DNA from: Porphyromonadaceae bacterium UBA4262 | Lineage (GTDB): Bacteria > Bacteroidota > Bacteroidia > Bacteroidales > Muribaculaceae | Direction: 5' to 3' | Length of the DNA stretch: 64,000 nucleotides | Assembly: GCA_002396085.1 (NCBI GenBank) | Contig: DGWI01000049.1 | Span: forward strand, 1-64,000 | Shown: positions 8,335-17,550 of the stretch, one piece after another | Layout: the number at the start of each line of letters is the position of its first letter | How positions within the stretch are numbered: position 1 is the stretch's first letter | Translations under genes and position numbers: made by a program | Notes under the pieces: model-generated | Database searches by the model: none | Told to the model about the DNA's origin: nothing | Seen by the model: the letters and a program-made list of their open reading frames with translations, nothing else

Positions 8335-9489
8335 CACAACTTTCTTGACATAGTCGCCCACAACGACGATGTAGACGCGGTTGCGGTCGAGCGTGACAAT
8401 CTGTCCGTCGTTGCTCTTGCGCTCGTAGTAGAGTCGGCCATACATGTCATAGATAGTGGTCCATGTGCCGTGGTTGTCACCCTCGATGTGCAATGTCCCG
8501 TTGACGACATGGATGAGCGGATGTGTCTTCTCGGCTAGCATCTCGTCGGCAGGTGCCATGGGAGCGTTGACCGTGACAGGCGTGACATCATCGCAGTCGG
8601 TGATGCCGTCGGTGGGCACAATGACATACTCGGCCGGGTGGTCGCTCACGGGCAGATAGTAGTGGTCGGCAGTGGTCATTGCCATCAGATAGCCATCCTC
8701 GCCATAGACACGATAGGCCAATTCGCGACCCAACTCGACACTGGTCCAGTGGTCGCTCCACTGCTCGTGGTTGAGGTCAAATGTGGGAGCCACCTGGTCG
8801 CTGAGCCACACGGAGTATCGTGTGTGGTCGCCCCACAGGCTGTCGGCACGCCACCGAGCCACAGCGCGATCATCGGGCAGAACCAGATCCACGCCATTGA
8901 CGGCGGGCATCGCATCGTCGCCCATCCACACAGGCGGGCACGTCGAGGTGCTGTAGACCTCAAACAGGCTGTGACAGCCATCGAAGGCATAGTCGCCCAT
9001 CTCGAGCAACGTCGAGGGCAGGAAGAGCGTGTGCAGCCGATTGCAATCCTCAAATGCCGAGTCATCGATGCGCGTCACACCCTCGGGGATAAAGATGCTC
9101 GTGATGTCGGTGCCGGCCATCATGCCCTCGCTCACCTGGTCAAGGTAGAGTGGTAGCGTGACACTGTGCAGGTCGAAGGCGTCGGCCATGGCCCACCGCC
9201 CGATGTGGGTGATGGAGTTGGGCAACTGCAGTTCGGTGATGCTCGAGTTATAGAACGCACTGTCGGCAATGGTGGTGATGCGGTAGTTCAGCCCGTCGTA
9301 GTAGACCGTCTCGGGCACGATGACCACGTCGGCATACCGGCTATGGCCAGCCTCGACCCAGGGTGCCACAGCCGCCTCGTCATCGCCGATGACGCGATAG
9401 CGCAGCCCGCCGCTGACCCACTCTTGAGCCCCAGCCGCCAGTGCCATCAGGCACATGAGCGAGAGCGTGATGTGATGCTTTGTTGTCAT
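8329..9489 (-). CDS. Secreted BspA-type leucine-rich repeat protein
   Basis: 386 residues with an N-terminal signal peptide (ITLSLMCLMALAAGAQ). Residues about 60-200 form BspA-like LRR_5 repeats: ITTIADSAFYNSSITELQLP, ITHIGRWAMADAF, VTRIDDSAFEDCNRLHTLFLP, LLEMGDYAFDGCHSLFEV. A non-repeat region follows, and the C-terminus (TIYDMYGRLYYERKSNDGQ to VVVGDYVKKVVL) looks like a type IX-like sorting tail. Such proteins are surface adhesins or binding proteins; the ligand cannot be told. Both flanks carry 9-bp TCTAGA arrays. Confidence 0.85.
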   Translation of the reverse strand: MTTKHHITLSLMCLMALAAGAQEWVSGGLRYRVIGDDEAAVAPWVEAGHSRYADVVIVPETVYYDGLNYRITTIADSAFYNSSITELQLPNSITHIGRWAMADAFDLHSVTLPLYLDQVSEGMMAGTDITSIFIPEGVTRIDDSAFEDCNRLHTLFLPSTLLEMGDYAFDGCHSLFEVYSTSTCPPVWMGDDAMPAVNGVDLVLPDDRAVARWRADSLWGDHTRYSVWLSDQVAPTFDLNHEQWSDHWTSVELGRELAYRVYGEDGYLMAMTTADHYYLPVSDHPAEYVIVPTDGITDCDDVTPVTVNAPMAPADEMLAEKTHPLIHVVNGTLHIEGDNHGTWTTIYDMYGRLYYERKSNDGQIVTLDRNRVYIVVVGDYVKKVVL

Positions 9490-9501
9490 TGTTGTTTTTT
9501 A

Positions 9502-9546
9502 TTCTAGATGCTCTAGATGTTCTAGAATTTCTAGATTGTCTAGATA
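9502..9546. repeat. Perfectly phased nonamer TCTAGA array
   Basis: Five 9-bp units with TCTAGA invariant in each: TTCTAGATG, CTCTAGATG, TTCTAGAAT, TTCTAGATT, GTCTAGATA. The array fills nearly the whole gap between the murF-alr stop codon and the LRR gene start. Confidence 0.85.
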
Positions 9547-12051
9547 TTATTCCCGATAATAGACTCGCTTGACACGACGCGACACGCTCGTGAGCACCTC
9601 ATAACTGATGGTGCCACGCACGCGGGCCAACTCGTCGACCGAGATGTGCCGCCCGAAGACCTCGACATGGTCGCCCACCTTGACATCAGCGTCGGTGACA
9701 TCAATCATCACGGCATCCATGCACACATTGCCCACCGTGGGGCAACGCTTGCCGCCAGCCCACATCGAGATGGCACCGTTGCCGTAGTGGCGGTCTAGCC
9801 CGTCGGCATAGCCAATGGGTACCGTGGCGATGCGCGAGTCGCGCGTCAGCACTCCCTTGCGGCCATAGCCGATGGTGGTGCCGGCGGGCCACTCCTTGAT
9901 GCTGATGATGACCGACTGCAGTGTGGCCACAGGTTGCAGTGCGTCCTCGCTGTGGTCGTCAAGGGTGCGCATGCCGTACAGGCCGATGCCGATGCGCACC
10001 ATCTCCATCTGGTGCTCAGGGAATCGCACGATGCCTGCCGTGTTAAGGATGTGACGGGGCAGACCTGGATAATGTCGCCGCAGCAGTGCTGCACACTTGT
10101 CGAATGTGTCAAATTGCAGTTGTGTATACTCGTCCTCGCTGGGAACATCGGCAACGCTCAGGTGCGAGAACACCGATGCCGGCTGCACCACATCCTGGTC
10201 TTGCAACACCTCGATGAGTTCGGGCAGTTGGTCGAGTGTGAACCCCAACCGATGCATGCCTGTGTCCACCTTGATGTGTATGGGCAGCGGCGAGCCGGTC
10301 TGATAGCGGGCACCCTCCTTGATGAGCTGGCGGCACATGTCCAGGCTGTAGACCTCTGGCTCGAGACGCAGGGTGAAGAGCGACTTGTAGTTGATGACCA
10401 TGGGGTTGAGCACGATGATGGGCATGGTGATGCCTGCCTTGCGCAGTTGCACGCCCTCGTCTTGCACGGCCACTGCCAGATAGTCGGCACCTCGATCCTG
10501 CAGCGTCTTGGCCACCTCATAGGACCCCGTGCCATAGCCGCTGGCCTTGACCATGGCAATGGTGCGTGTGGTGGGTTTGACCTGCGACTTGAAGAACTTG
10601 AAGTTGTGCGCCAGCGCGTTGAGGTCAATTTCCTCGACGGTCTGGTGTTGCTTGGCCTCAAGCATATCCAATATTTGCCCGAACTCAAACTCCGCTCCAC
10701 CCTTGACCAGCACGGTCTCGTCATCAAAGTCGCCCTGTGCCATCTCGGCCAGGAACTGGGTGGTCGAGGCAAAGAAGCGCTTCTCGGGCAAGGTGTCGAA
10801 CAGTTCTTGGTAACGGCACATTTCGGGCCCGATGCCGTAGAAGCGGTCTATCTGCTTGGCGCGCAGCAGGCTGCGCACGCGACTGTAGAGCACCTCGGGC
10901 TCGACATTCTCGGGATTGAGGTCGCTCAAGATGACCGCTGTGCGGCGGTTGCCTGCACGGCGCATCATGAAGTTGATGGCTGGCGTCAGGGTGACGAAGT
11001 CGTTGGGATACTCGTCGGTGATGATGGTGCACTCGTTCACGCCCTCAATGACATTGATGCGCGTTCCCAGCGGGGTGAGGCGCATCATGCGCTCGGCGAT
11101 GACATCAGGCTCAACATTCAGGTTGAGCAACACTGCCAGGCAGGTGATGGCGTTGTTCACGTCCATGGCATCGGTCATGGGCAGGGTGAGCAAGTGGTGC
11201 ATGCCCTGGTAGGTATAGTCGATGGTCGTGCAACGGTTCTCGATCGACACCACCTGGACATACAACTCCTTTGTGGGGTCGGTCTTCGACCATGCGATGA
11301 TGTCGATGGGTGCCTCGTCGCTCTCGTCAAGCAGGGGCTTGATAGCGCGTCGCACACCCTGGTCGTCGGCACGGTAGACGATGCTCTGGCAGTTGTACAG
11401 AATCTTGGCCTTCTCGGCAGCCTTGCTGTCCATGTCGTTGCCAAAGTCATCCTCGGGCTCGGGTGCAATGTTGGTGACCACACCCATGGTTGGCCTGATC
11501 ATGCTGTGCAAGCGGGCCATCTCGCCGGGACGGGAGATGCCGGCCTCGATGATGGCCAGGGTGGTGTCTTCGTCGATGTCCCACAACGACAGTGGCACGC
11601 CAATCTGCGAGTTGAAACTGCGCGGCGAGCGCACAATGTGATAGTCGTCGAGCAGCAACTGGTAGAGCCACTCCTTGACGGTGGTCTTGCCACGTGTGCC
11701 CGTGATGCCGATGATGGGGATGTCAAACTGCATGCGGTGCTCGGTGGCGAGGTCTTGAAGGGCATCAAGCACATTGTCCACGAGCAGGATGTTGGCATGC
11801 TGGCGCACGCGGGTGTCGATGCCGTCCATGGTCTCGACAACAAAACTGCGCACACCGCGGTCATATAGTGGGTTGACATATCGCTGTCCGCCCTGATCTT
11901 GTGAGGTGGGCAGGGCGAAGAACAGGGTCTCGGCGGGCAATACCAGCGAGCGCGAGTCGGTGAGCAATTGGCTCACATCGGCTTCGGGAGCATGTAGTTG
12001 TGCGCCACGCACACCCATCATTTCGGTTATTTCTTCGATGCTGTATTTCAT
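9547..12051 (-). CDS. murF-alr: Bifunctional UDP-MurNAc-tripeptide:D-Ala-D-Ala ligase / alanine racemase
   Basis: 834 residues. The N-terminal half (about 1-450) is a Mur ligase: GITGTRGKTTVKEWL is the ATP loop, followed by VVTNIAPEPEDDFGN. The C-terminal half (about 465-834) is a fold-III PLP alanine racemase: EEIDLNALAHNF, AMVKASGYGTG with the PLP lysine, HIKVDTGMHRLGF and GYADGLDRHYG. The racemase makes D-Ala and the ligase adds D-Ala-D-Ala to the muropeptide, so one cytosolic protein supplies two linked steps. This fusion is characteristic of Bacteroidetes. The PLP motif reads KASGYG instead of the common KANAYG. It follows the GSCFA gene closely (20 bp) and is probably co-transcribed. 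Confidence 0.95.
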   Translation of the reverse strand: MKYSIEEITEMMGVRGAQLHAPEADVSQLLTDSRSLVLPAETLFFALPTSQDQGGQRYVNPLYDRGVRSFVVETMDGIDTRVRQHANILLVDNVLDALQDLATEHRMQFDIPIIGITGTRGKTTVKEWLYQLLLDDYHIVRSPRSFNSQIGVPLSLWDIDEDTTLAIIEAGISRPGEMARLHSMIRPTMGVVTNIAPEPEDDFGNDMDSKAAEKAKILYNCQSIVYRADDQGVRRAIKPLLDESDEAPIDIIAWSKTDPTKELYVQVVSIENRCTTIDYTYQGMHHLLTLPMTDAMDVNNAITCLAVLLNLNVEPDVIAERMMRLTPLGTRINVIEGVNECTIITDEYPNDFVTLTPAINFMMRRAGNRRTAVILSDLNPENVEPEVLYSRVRSLLRAKQIDRFYGIGPEMCRYQELFDTLPEKRFFASTTQFLAEMAQGDFDDETVLVKGGAEFEFGQILDMLEAKQHQTVEEIDLNALAHNFKFFKSQVKPTTRTIAMVKASGYGTGSYEVAKTLQDRGADYLAVAVQDEGVQLRKAGITMPIIVLNPMVINYKSLFTLRLEPEVYSLDMCRQLIKEGARYQTGSPLPIHIKVDTGMHRLGFTLDQLPELIEVLQDQDVVQPASVFSHLSVADVPSEDEYTQLQFDTFDKCAALLRRHYPGLPRHILNTAGIVRFPEHQMEMVRIGIGLYGMRTLDDHSEDALQPVATLQSVIISIKEWPAGTTIGYGRKGVLTRDSRIATVPIGYADGLDRHYGNGAISMWAGGKRCPTVGNVCMDAVMIDVTDADVKVGDHVEVFGRHISVDELARVRGTISYEVLTSVSRRVKRVYYRE

Positions 12052-12071
12052 ATTTAGCTACAACTTACGAG

Positions 12072-13037
12072 TTACAAGAGGTTCAAGCGTTCCAGGTAGG
12101 GGTATTCCTTGACCAGATTGCGCACCACGGTGCGCGTGTCGGCGTTGAATCGTTCCACCACCTCGCGGTTGCTGCTCATCGGGCGGTGTGCCAGACGCTT
12201 GCTCACACGCTCACACCGTGCAATCGCTTGTGCCGACCGGTCGTCGAAGTAGGTGGCCTGGAACATTTGCCAGATATACTCGATGGCAACCTCGCTGGGA
12301 TGCACCATGTCGGTGGCATAGAAGCGGTAGTCGCGCAGGTCGTCCATCACAATCTCATAGGCCGGAAAGTAGCACACCAGCGGGTCGTGCAAGTGGGCCA
12401 TGACTTGCTCGATGGCAACGCGCAGCGAGGCCTTGCTCAGCGAGTTCATCTCAAGTCCGTCGGCGATGTGACGGATGGGACTCACGGTGAAGATGATGCG
12501 CAACGTGGGGTTGAACTGACGCAAACGGCGGCACATGTCGGTGAGGGCTTGAGTGATGTCGTTCACTCCCGCCAGATCACGCTCAAACTGTGTGGGCGGC
12601 ACCTTGTGGCAGTTGCTCACCACCTGCCCCGTCGAGCGCAGCCTGTAGACCATGGCCGTGCCCAGCGTCACGACGAGCACTTGGCTTGTCTTGAGGTGGT
12701 CGTGCCCGCGGGCGATGCGTTGGTTCATGCGTTGCAAGGTTGCCTCCTTGTCGGCCATCGAGTAGCGTGAATGGAAGGCATAGTGATTCCACACGCCGTT
12801 CTGCATGAACAGGTCGATACCCGCAACTGGCTGATTGTCAATCAAGCGGTCGACACTGGCTGCAATGCTCAGTGGGTTGTAGATGGTGCCGAACGGGTTG
12901 ATGTCGACCAGCATCATGGCGTTGCGCAGTTTGGCGCCGATGTTGTCGCTGAAGCACGACCCCATCATCACCAGGGCGTCGCTGTGATGCAGCCAACCCT
13001 GGTTGTCGCCCATGCGTATGGTGGTTCTGAATTCCAT
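12072..13037 (-). CDS. GSCFA domain protein
   Basis: 321 residues. The family signature is present near the N-terminus (MMGSCFSDNIGAKL, residues about 25-38), followed by NPFGTIYNPLSI. The GSCFA family (PF08885) is SGNH-hydrolase-like and its substrate is not established. The C-terminal YFPAYEIVMDDLRDYRFYATDMVHPSEVA contains DMVHPS, which fits the catalytic D-x-x-H of SGNH enzymes; this is family reasoning, not proof. It is first in a two-gene unit with murF-alr, which suggests an envelope-related esterase role by association. Confidence 0.88.
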   Translation of the reverse strand: MEFRTTIRMGDNQGWLHHSDALVMMGSCFSDNIGAKLRNAMMLVDINPFGTIYNPLSIAASVDRLIDNQPVAGIDLFMQNGVWNHYAFHSRYSMADKEATLQRMNQRIARGHDHLKTSQVLVVTLGTAMVYRLRSTGQVVSNCHKVPPTQFERDLAGVNDITQALTDMCRRLRQFNPTLRIIFTVSPIRHIADGLEMNSLSKASLRVAIEQVMAHLHDPLVCYFPAYEIVMDDLRDYRFYATDMVHPSEVAIEYIWQMFQATYFDDRSAQAIARCERVSKRLAHRPMSSNREVVERFNADTRTVVRNLVKEYPYLERLNLL

Positions 13038-13057
13038 TTCACATCAGTTTAAGACTG

Positions 13058-13065
13058 CAAAGATA
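13058..13065 (-). promoter_or_regulatory. -7 box TATCTTTG for the GSCFA/murF-alr unit
   Basis: Reads TATCTTTG on the minus strand, 20 nt before the ATG at 13037. A heptamer array ends 8 nt upstream of it, the same geometry as at 3908. Confidence 0.75.
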
Positions 13066-13073
13066 GTATATTA

Positions 13074-13108
13074 AATTGAGAATTGAAGATTGAGGGTTGA
13101 GAATTATC
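13074..13108 (-). repeat. Heptamer array upstream of the GSCFA promoter
   Basis: On the promoter strand the units read GATAATT, CTCAACC, CTCAATC, TTCAATT, CTCAATT, in exact 7-bp register, and end 8 nt before the -7 box. Confidence 0.8.
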
Positions 13109-13213
13109 GCTCAAATTGATAATTTTGTGTCAGAAAAAGGTCGATTTTGCTGCTTTCGAGCCATTGATGCACTATTTGACAGGATTGTGTTATCAATTGT
13201 GGCACGAAGGTGA

Positions 13214-13243
13214 TACTTTTGTCGCTAAAAAATAGTACTTTTG
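13214..13243 (+). promoter_or_regulatory. Two tandem -7 boxes for the mannose-6-phosphate isomerase gene
   Basis: TACTTTTG occurs at 13214-13221 and again at 13236-13243, 22 bp apart. The second ends 4 nt before the ATG at 13248, so transcription from it would start at or next to the start codon. Confidence 0.65.
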
Positions 13244-13247
13244 CATC

Positions 13248-14195
13248 ATGAATTTAAGACCATACAAGTTTAAGCCGCTGCTCAAGACCGTGATTTGGGG
13301 TGGCGAGAAGATTGTTGCCTTCAAGGGCATAGACTCGGAACTTCACCAGGTGGGCGAGAGTTGGGAACTGTCGGGTGTCGAGGGCCATGAGTCGGTGGTT
13401 GACGGCGGTCCTGACGATGGGCTGACGTTGACCCAACTCATCGAGCGCCATGGGGCTGAATTGGTGGGTGAACGAGTGTACCGCAAGCATGGCAACAAGT
13501 TCCCGCTGTTGGTCAAGTTGATTGACGCGCAACGCGACCTCTCGGTGCAGGTGCATCCCGATGATGAGATGGCGCAGCGTGTGCATGGCTGTAGCGGCAA
13601 GACCGAGATGTGGTATGTCATCGACCATGAGCCGGGAGCGCAAATCATGGCGGGTTTCAGTCGCGACATCACGCCCGACGAATATGACCGTCGCGTGGCC
13701 GATGGCACCATCATGGATGTCGTCAGGCACTACTCCTCGCATCGCGGTCAGGTGTTCTTCTTGCCCGCTGGCCGCATTCATGCCATTGGTGCCGGAAATC
13801 TCATCGCCGAGATACAGCAGACGAGCGACATCACCTATCGCGTCTTCGACTACAACCGTGTCGACCAGGATGGTCATCAACGCCAACTGCACACAGCTCT
13901 GGCCCGCCAAGCCCTGACCTTCACGGATACTGAGACAGCAAGACCTTGCATCGAAAACTCGACTCTTGTCACATGCGACTTTTTCACCGTTGATAGATAT
14001 GATATAAAACACACGCTAACAGTTCAGACGTCAGACTCTTTCCTCATCATACTCTGCATCGATGGCACCGCAGAGATCGGCATCGAAAATCAGCCGAAAG
14101 TCCGACTCACACGCGGTCAGACCATCCTGGTGCCCGCTTACTTCCACAATGTCACCCTACACGGCCGCACCACCGTGCTCACTGCCCATTGCTGA
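13248..14195 (+). CDS. manA: Mannose-6-phosphate isomerase, type I (short form)
   Basis: 315 residues, cytosolic. It interconverts mannose 6-phosphate and fructose 6-phosphate, feeding GDP-mannose synthesis or mannose use. The zinc-site motifs are VQVHPDDEMA, KTEMWYV and GRIHAIGAGNLIAEIQQTSD; TVIWGGEKI near the N-terminus is also typical. The C-terminal cupin half is short, as in Bacteroidales enzymes. Its 3' end overlaps that of the convergent glycosyltransferase gene by 17 bp, so no terminator fits between them. Position next to a glycan locus agrees with a sugar-nucleotide role. Confidence 0.92.
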   Translation: MNLRPYKFKPLLKTVIWGGEKIVAFKGIDSELHQVGESWELSGVEGHESVVDGGPDDGLTLTQLIERHGAELVGERVYRKHGNKFPLLVKLIDAQRDLSVQVHPDDEMAQRVHGCSGKTEMWYVIDHEPGAQIMAGFSRDITPDEYDRRVADGTIMDVVRHYSSHRGQVFFLPAGRIHAIGAGNLIAEIQQTSDITYRVFDYNRVDQDGHQRQLHTALARQALTFTDTETARPCIENSTLVTCDFFTVDRYDIKHTLTVQTSDSFLIILCIDGTAEIGIENQPKVRLTRGQTILVPAYFHNVTLHGRTTVLTAHC

Positions 14196-15285
14196 GCAGA
14201 CTGTCAAAGACCTGCTGAGTGCGCTGTGCAATGGTGGGCCAATCAAAGGCTGTGAGGTCGTATTCGACCGGTGCAAAGTCACATGCTAGCTGGCGGTCGA
14301 TGGCGCGCTGCAAGTCGTGGGCATCGCCAGGCGTGCAGTAGCACTCATCGGGCAGCGGCACCTGGCGCGTGGCGTCGATGTCGCTGGCCACGATGGGCAG
14401 CCGATGGGCCATGGCCTCGAGCAACACCATGGGAAAGCCTTCGCTCAACGACGGCAAGGCCAGCAGGCGTGCATGACTATAGAGTTGATTGAGGTCATCG
14501 CCACTGGCATAGCCTGTGAAAACGAGTTTGTGCTTGATATCTAGTGCCTTGAGCTGCTGCAGATAGTGGTCATCGTTGTCACACTCGCCGGCAATGACCA
14601 CTTGCTCAATGCGACTCGACCGGGTGGCAGCCGTGACCAGGTGTTCCAGCCCCTTCTCGGGTGTAATGCGCCCCACGGCCAGCACATAGTGGCGAGGATG
14701 GATGCCATGTTTGTCCAGATAGTCGGTCGCGGTCGTGGGCTCGACGGGGTCAACGCCATTGGGCAGATAGACGCATTTGCCGGGAAATTCATCAACAAAC
14801 AGACTCATGCGCAAGCGGTTGACAAAGATGATGCGGTCGCAATAGCGTAGCGAGAGACGCTCGCTCAGACGCAACAACCAGCGTGCTAACTTGCCCCATT
14901 TCTTGTGCTCGTAGTTGACGCTGTGATAGGTCATGACGATGGGAATGCCGAGTGTTCGCAGGGGCAGAGCTAACATGGCTGGTCCCATGTTGTGGACATG
15001 CACCATGTCGGGCCGATGAATCATGCAGTGCAGTGTCGCTCTGAGTGTGTGCCATGCCGCTTCCACTCCCTGAATGCGCGTGGTGCGCCAATCGATGAAG
15101 TCAATATTATCGTATGCGCCGGTTGAATGCTCGGTGAGAAAAGGCTTGCGACGATAGACGCGAAACCGATATTGCGTCATCAGCGGATAGAGGTGCTGGC
15201 AATGCGACTCGACACCGCCCTGCACACCTGGAAATCCGCGAGTGCCCAGCACTGCAACAGTTTTCGCTCCATCCATCAGTCCCAA
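14179..15285 (-). CDS. Glycosyltransferase family 4 enzyme
   Basis: 368 residues, cytosolic or membrane-associated, GT-B fold. The N-terminus has VAVLGTRGFPGVQGGVESHC, typical of GT4 rhamnosyl/mannosyl-transferases. The C-terminal nucleotide-sugar site has VGRITPEKGLEHLV and the E-x7-E motif in PSLSEGFPMVLLEAMA. It is last in a minus-strand trio; its start overlaps the end of the radical SAM gene by 10 bp, so the genes are translationally coupled. The sugar donor cannot be read from the sequence. Confidence 0.9.
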   Translation of the reverse strand: MGLMDGAKTVAVLGTRGFPGVQGGVESHCQHLYPLMTQYRFRVYRRKPFLTEHSTGAYDNIDFIDWRTTRIQGVEAAWHTLRATLHCMIHRPDMVHVHNMGPAMLALPLRTLGIPIVMTYHSVNYEHKKWGKLARWLLRLSERLSLRYCDRIIFVNRLRMSLFVDEFPGKCVYLPNGVDPVEPTTATDYLDKHGIHPRHYVLAVGRITPEKGLEHLVTAATRSSRIEQVVIAGECDNDDHYLQQLKALDIKHKLVFTGYASGDDLNQLYSHARLLALPSLSEGFPMVLLEAMAHRLPIVASDIDATRQVPLPDECYCTPGDAHDLQRAIDRQLACDFAPVEYDLTAFDWPTIAQRTQQVFDSLLSNGQ

Positions 15286-16283
15286 ACGATTTCTTTACCG
15301 CGCCAGATGCGCCACTTGTTCTTGACAATCCACCAGATAGGCACCCAGGGTCGTCGCACCATGTCGTGTCGCTCGGTGACAATAAAGGCGCAGTTGCGGT
15401 CACACTGGCGTACATGCTCCATGGCCTGATGTGCAGCATCGCTGGCCATGATTTGCTCGATGGTTTGCTCCTTGATGTTGCCCATGACCCACTCCTGCTC
15501 GCTGCCGTTGCAGGGCGACACATTACCCCAGGGGTCGATAAAGAAGAAATCGCTACCGGCTCCACAGGCTGGCCGATAGCCCGCCTCGTCGCCGCGCAGT
15601 CGCCGATGAATCGAGCGGTTGAAGTAGGCCCGGCCATAGTCCTTGAGGCGCGCTTTGAGTCGGCGGCGCTTGCTGGTGAGCAACGCCTTGACAAAGCGGT
15701 CGTGCTCGCGCAGCGCATCCTCGCTCACTACCTGGTTGTCATGCTTGTGAAAGTACCACGAGTTGTGCACTGCACTGGTGCCCAATTCGACGTCCAGTGC
15801 CACACACAATTCGTAGAGCGAGACCAGGTCGGTATAGTTGTCGGGCGAGATGACCACCGAGAAGCCGATGTTGCGGCAAGGGGTCTTCTTGAGTTCGAGC
15901 ATGGTGCGCAAGGCGTGGTCAAACCCATCCTTGAGCCCGCGCTTCGAGTCGTTGATGTGTGGCAGCCCCTCGACGCTGACACGAATCAGGATTTTAGGGT
16001 ACTTGCGGGCAAGAGCCACTATCTTGTCGGTATAGTAGCCGTTGGTGCTCAGTTCGAGCAGGGTTGACTTGGGATAGAGAATCTCAAATATCTTGTCAAT
16101 GTCTTGGCGCAACATGGCCTCGCCGCCTGTGATGTTGATGCGCAGGCCATCGGGCAGGCGTTTGAGGTGTTCAGCATCAATCTCCTCACCGGGATGGGTG
16201 GGAGACTGCCAGATGTTGCACATGTTGCATCGCGCATTGCACCTGAATGTGGTGATAACGCTAGCCTGAACGGTTGTTCTCAT
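15276..16283 (-). CDS. Radical SAM protein with SPASM-like C-terminal cluster region
   Basis: 335 residues. The radical SAM cluster motif is FRCNARCNMCNIW (Cys15, Cys19, Cys22), followed by INITGGEAML (SAM-binding GGE). The C-terminal part has RPACGAGSDFFFIDPWGNVSPCNGS, a SPASM/Twitch-type auxiliary cluster pattern. It overlaps the upstream GT4 gene by 4 bp and the downstream GT4 gene by 10 bp, so it is locked into a glycan-synthesis operon. Possible roles are sugar or lipid-carrier modification, or peptide modification; family context favours a glycan-linked task but the substrate is unknown. Confidence 0.85.
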   Translation of the reverse strand: MRTTVQASVITTFRCNARCNMCNIWQSPTHPGEEIDAEHLKRLPDGLRINITGGEAMLRQDIDKIFEILYPKSTLLELSTNGYYTDKIVALARKYPKILIRVSVEGLPHINDSKRGLKDGFDHALRTMLELKKTPCRNIGFSVVISPDNYTDLVSLYELCVALDVELGTSAVHNSWYFHKHDNQVVSEDALREHDRFVKALLTSKRRRLKARLKDYGRAYFNRSIHRRLRGDEAGYRPACGAGSDFFFIDPWGNVSPCNGSEQEWVMGNIKEQTIEQIMASDAAHQAMEHVRQCDRNCAFIVTERHDMVRRPWVPIWWIVKNKWRIWRGKEIVWD

Positions 16284-17437
16284 GCTCCGTAAATCTTCAT
16301 CAGACGGTTGTAGTGCAGTTCGGGATCAAAAAGTTCGACTGCATCGTGTGATATTTCTTGGTAATTCCAGGTTCGCATGTTGGCCTGCTCCAGTGCGGTG
16401 CCCAGGGCTTGAGGCCTGGCGACGATGCCGTTGGAGTAGTCTATCAGTTCGGGTATGCCTCCCATGTGTGTGCCCACGACGGGTGTGCCTAGGCACAGCG
16501 ACTCGATGACACTGAGCGGATTGTTCTCAGGCCACTCCGACGGCATCACCGAGAATCGGGCATGGGACAACAAGTGATTGACCCCATCACCATCTAACTG
16601 GCCCAGAAACTCAATGTTCTCGCAGCGGCCATAGCGTTCTCGCATCGATTGCTCAAGTGGTCCTGTACCAGCCACCTTCAGATGCATCGGTAAAGTTGCC
16701 GCCACCTCAAGTAGGTTATCGACACCCTTCTCTGAACTCAAGCGGCCGGCGTAGCAGTAATAGTCATCACGCTCGGTGATGACTTCGCTGGGCAGATGGT
16801 CGGCACAGTTGGTCAGCACGGTCACCTTGTCATCGGCAAAGCCGGCATCATGCATACACTTGGCCATATAGTGGCTAGGGCAGACAAAGAGATCGGTCCA
16901 CTGCTGCAAACGGTCGTGGTTCCACTTGCGAGCCTCGATCCATGCAGCAACACTGGCCACCTGCGATCCCTTCATGCACTTGTGCAAGATGACATTCCAC
17001 TTGCGCTGAAAGCACGCATGGCATGCTGCGTCATCGCGCGTGCAGGTATAACCCGGGCAGATGAGTTTGTAGTCGTGCATGGTCCACACCACGCGGCAGC
17101 CCTGCTCGTGAGCAAGACGAGCCACCACGGGCGAGATGTAGCTGTGTATGTTGTGCAGGTGCACAACCTCGGGCTTGAAGTCGTTGAGTATGTGTCTGAA
17201 ACTCTCGATAATGTCGCCACGGCCCATCATTCGTTTGAAACCTTGGATGCGGTCGCGATCGAAGTCGACCTCCGAAGCAAAGTAACGGCTCCAAGGGCTG
17301 TCGTCATTCAGCGGATAGGACATGGCAAATATGGCCACATCGTGTCCATGCTCACGCAGCATGTTCTCAGTGCGCTGCACCACGACACAGTCGCCACCAC
17401 GGCGATAGTAGAACTTATTTACTAGTAAAATGCGCAT
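16280..17437 (-). CDS. Glycosyltransferase family 4 enzyme
   Basis: 385 residues. MRILLVNKFYYRRGGDCVVV is the GT4 N-terminal nucleotide-binding strand with a glycine-rich loop; the acceptor domain has VVHLHNIHSYISP and TMHDYKLICPGYTC. In the C-terminal domain AGRLSSEKGVDNL and the E-x7-E in ENNPLSVIESLCLG are clear. A Cys-rich stretch (CTRDDAACHACF) about residues 130-145 is seen in related Bacteroidales enzymes that carry the same HDY-CPGYTC block. It is the first gene of the minus trio, and no clear -7 box was found in the 113-bp divergent gap. Confidence 0.9.
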   Translation of the reverse strand: MRILLVNKFYYRRGGDCVVVQRTENMLREHGHDVAIFAMSYPLNDDSPWSRYFASEVDFDRDRIQGFKRMMGRGDIIESFRHILNDFKPEVVHLHNIHSYISPVVARLAHEQGCRVVWTMHDYKLICPGYTCTRDDAACHACFQRKWNVILHKCMKGSQVASVAAWIEARKWNHDRLQQWTDLFVCPSHYMAKCMHDAGFADDKVTVLTNCADHLPSEVITERDDYYCYAGRLSSEKGVDNLLEVAATLPMHLKVAGTGPLEQSMRERYGRCENIEFLGQLDGDGVNHLLSHARFSVMPSEWPENNPLSVIESLCLGTPVVGTHMGGIPELIDYSNGIVARPQALGTALEQANMRTWNYQEISHDAVELFDPELHYNRLMKIYGA

Positions 17438-17526
17438 AATTCATCTATAGGCTCATTATAATTAACGGAATTGTCGGTCGTTTATTGTATGGCGACAGTG
17501 GCATCTCACAGCAAAGAGGTTGGCAC

Positions 17527-17534
17527 GATTTTTG
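17527..17534 (+). promoter_or_regulatory. Possible -7 box (GATTTTTG) for the rightward glycosyltransferase genes
   Basis: Matches TAnnTTTG except at the first base and lies 16 nt before the ATG at 17551. Weak support. Confidence 0.35.
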
Positions 17535-17550
17535 CATCTCTCATTATATT

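Noticed and set aside
9934..11868. A 644-codon open frame opposite murF-alr
   Set aside because: Shadow of the MurF-Alr gene; no recognisable domain and no promoter.
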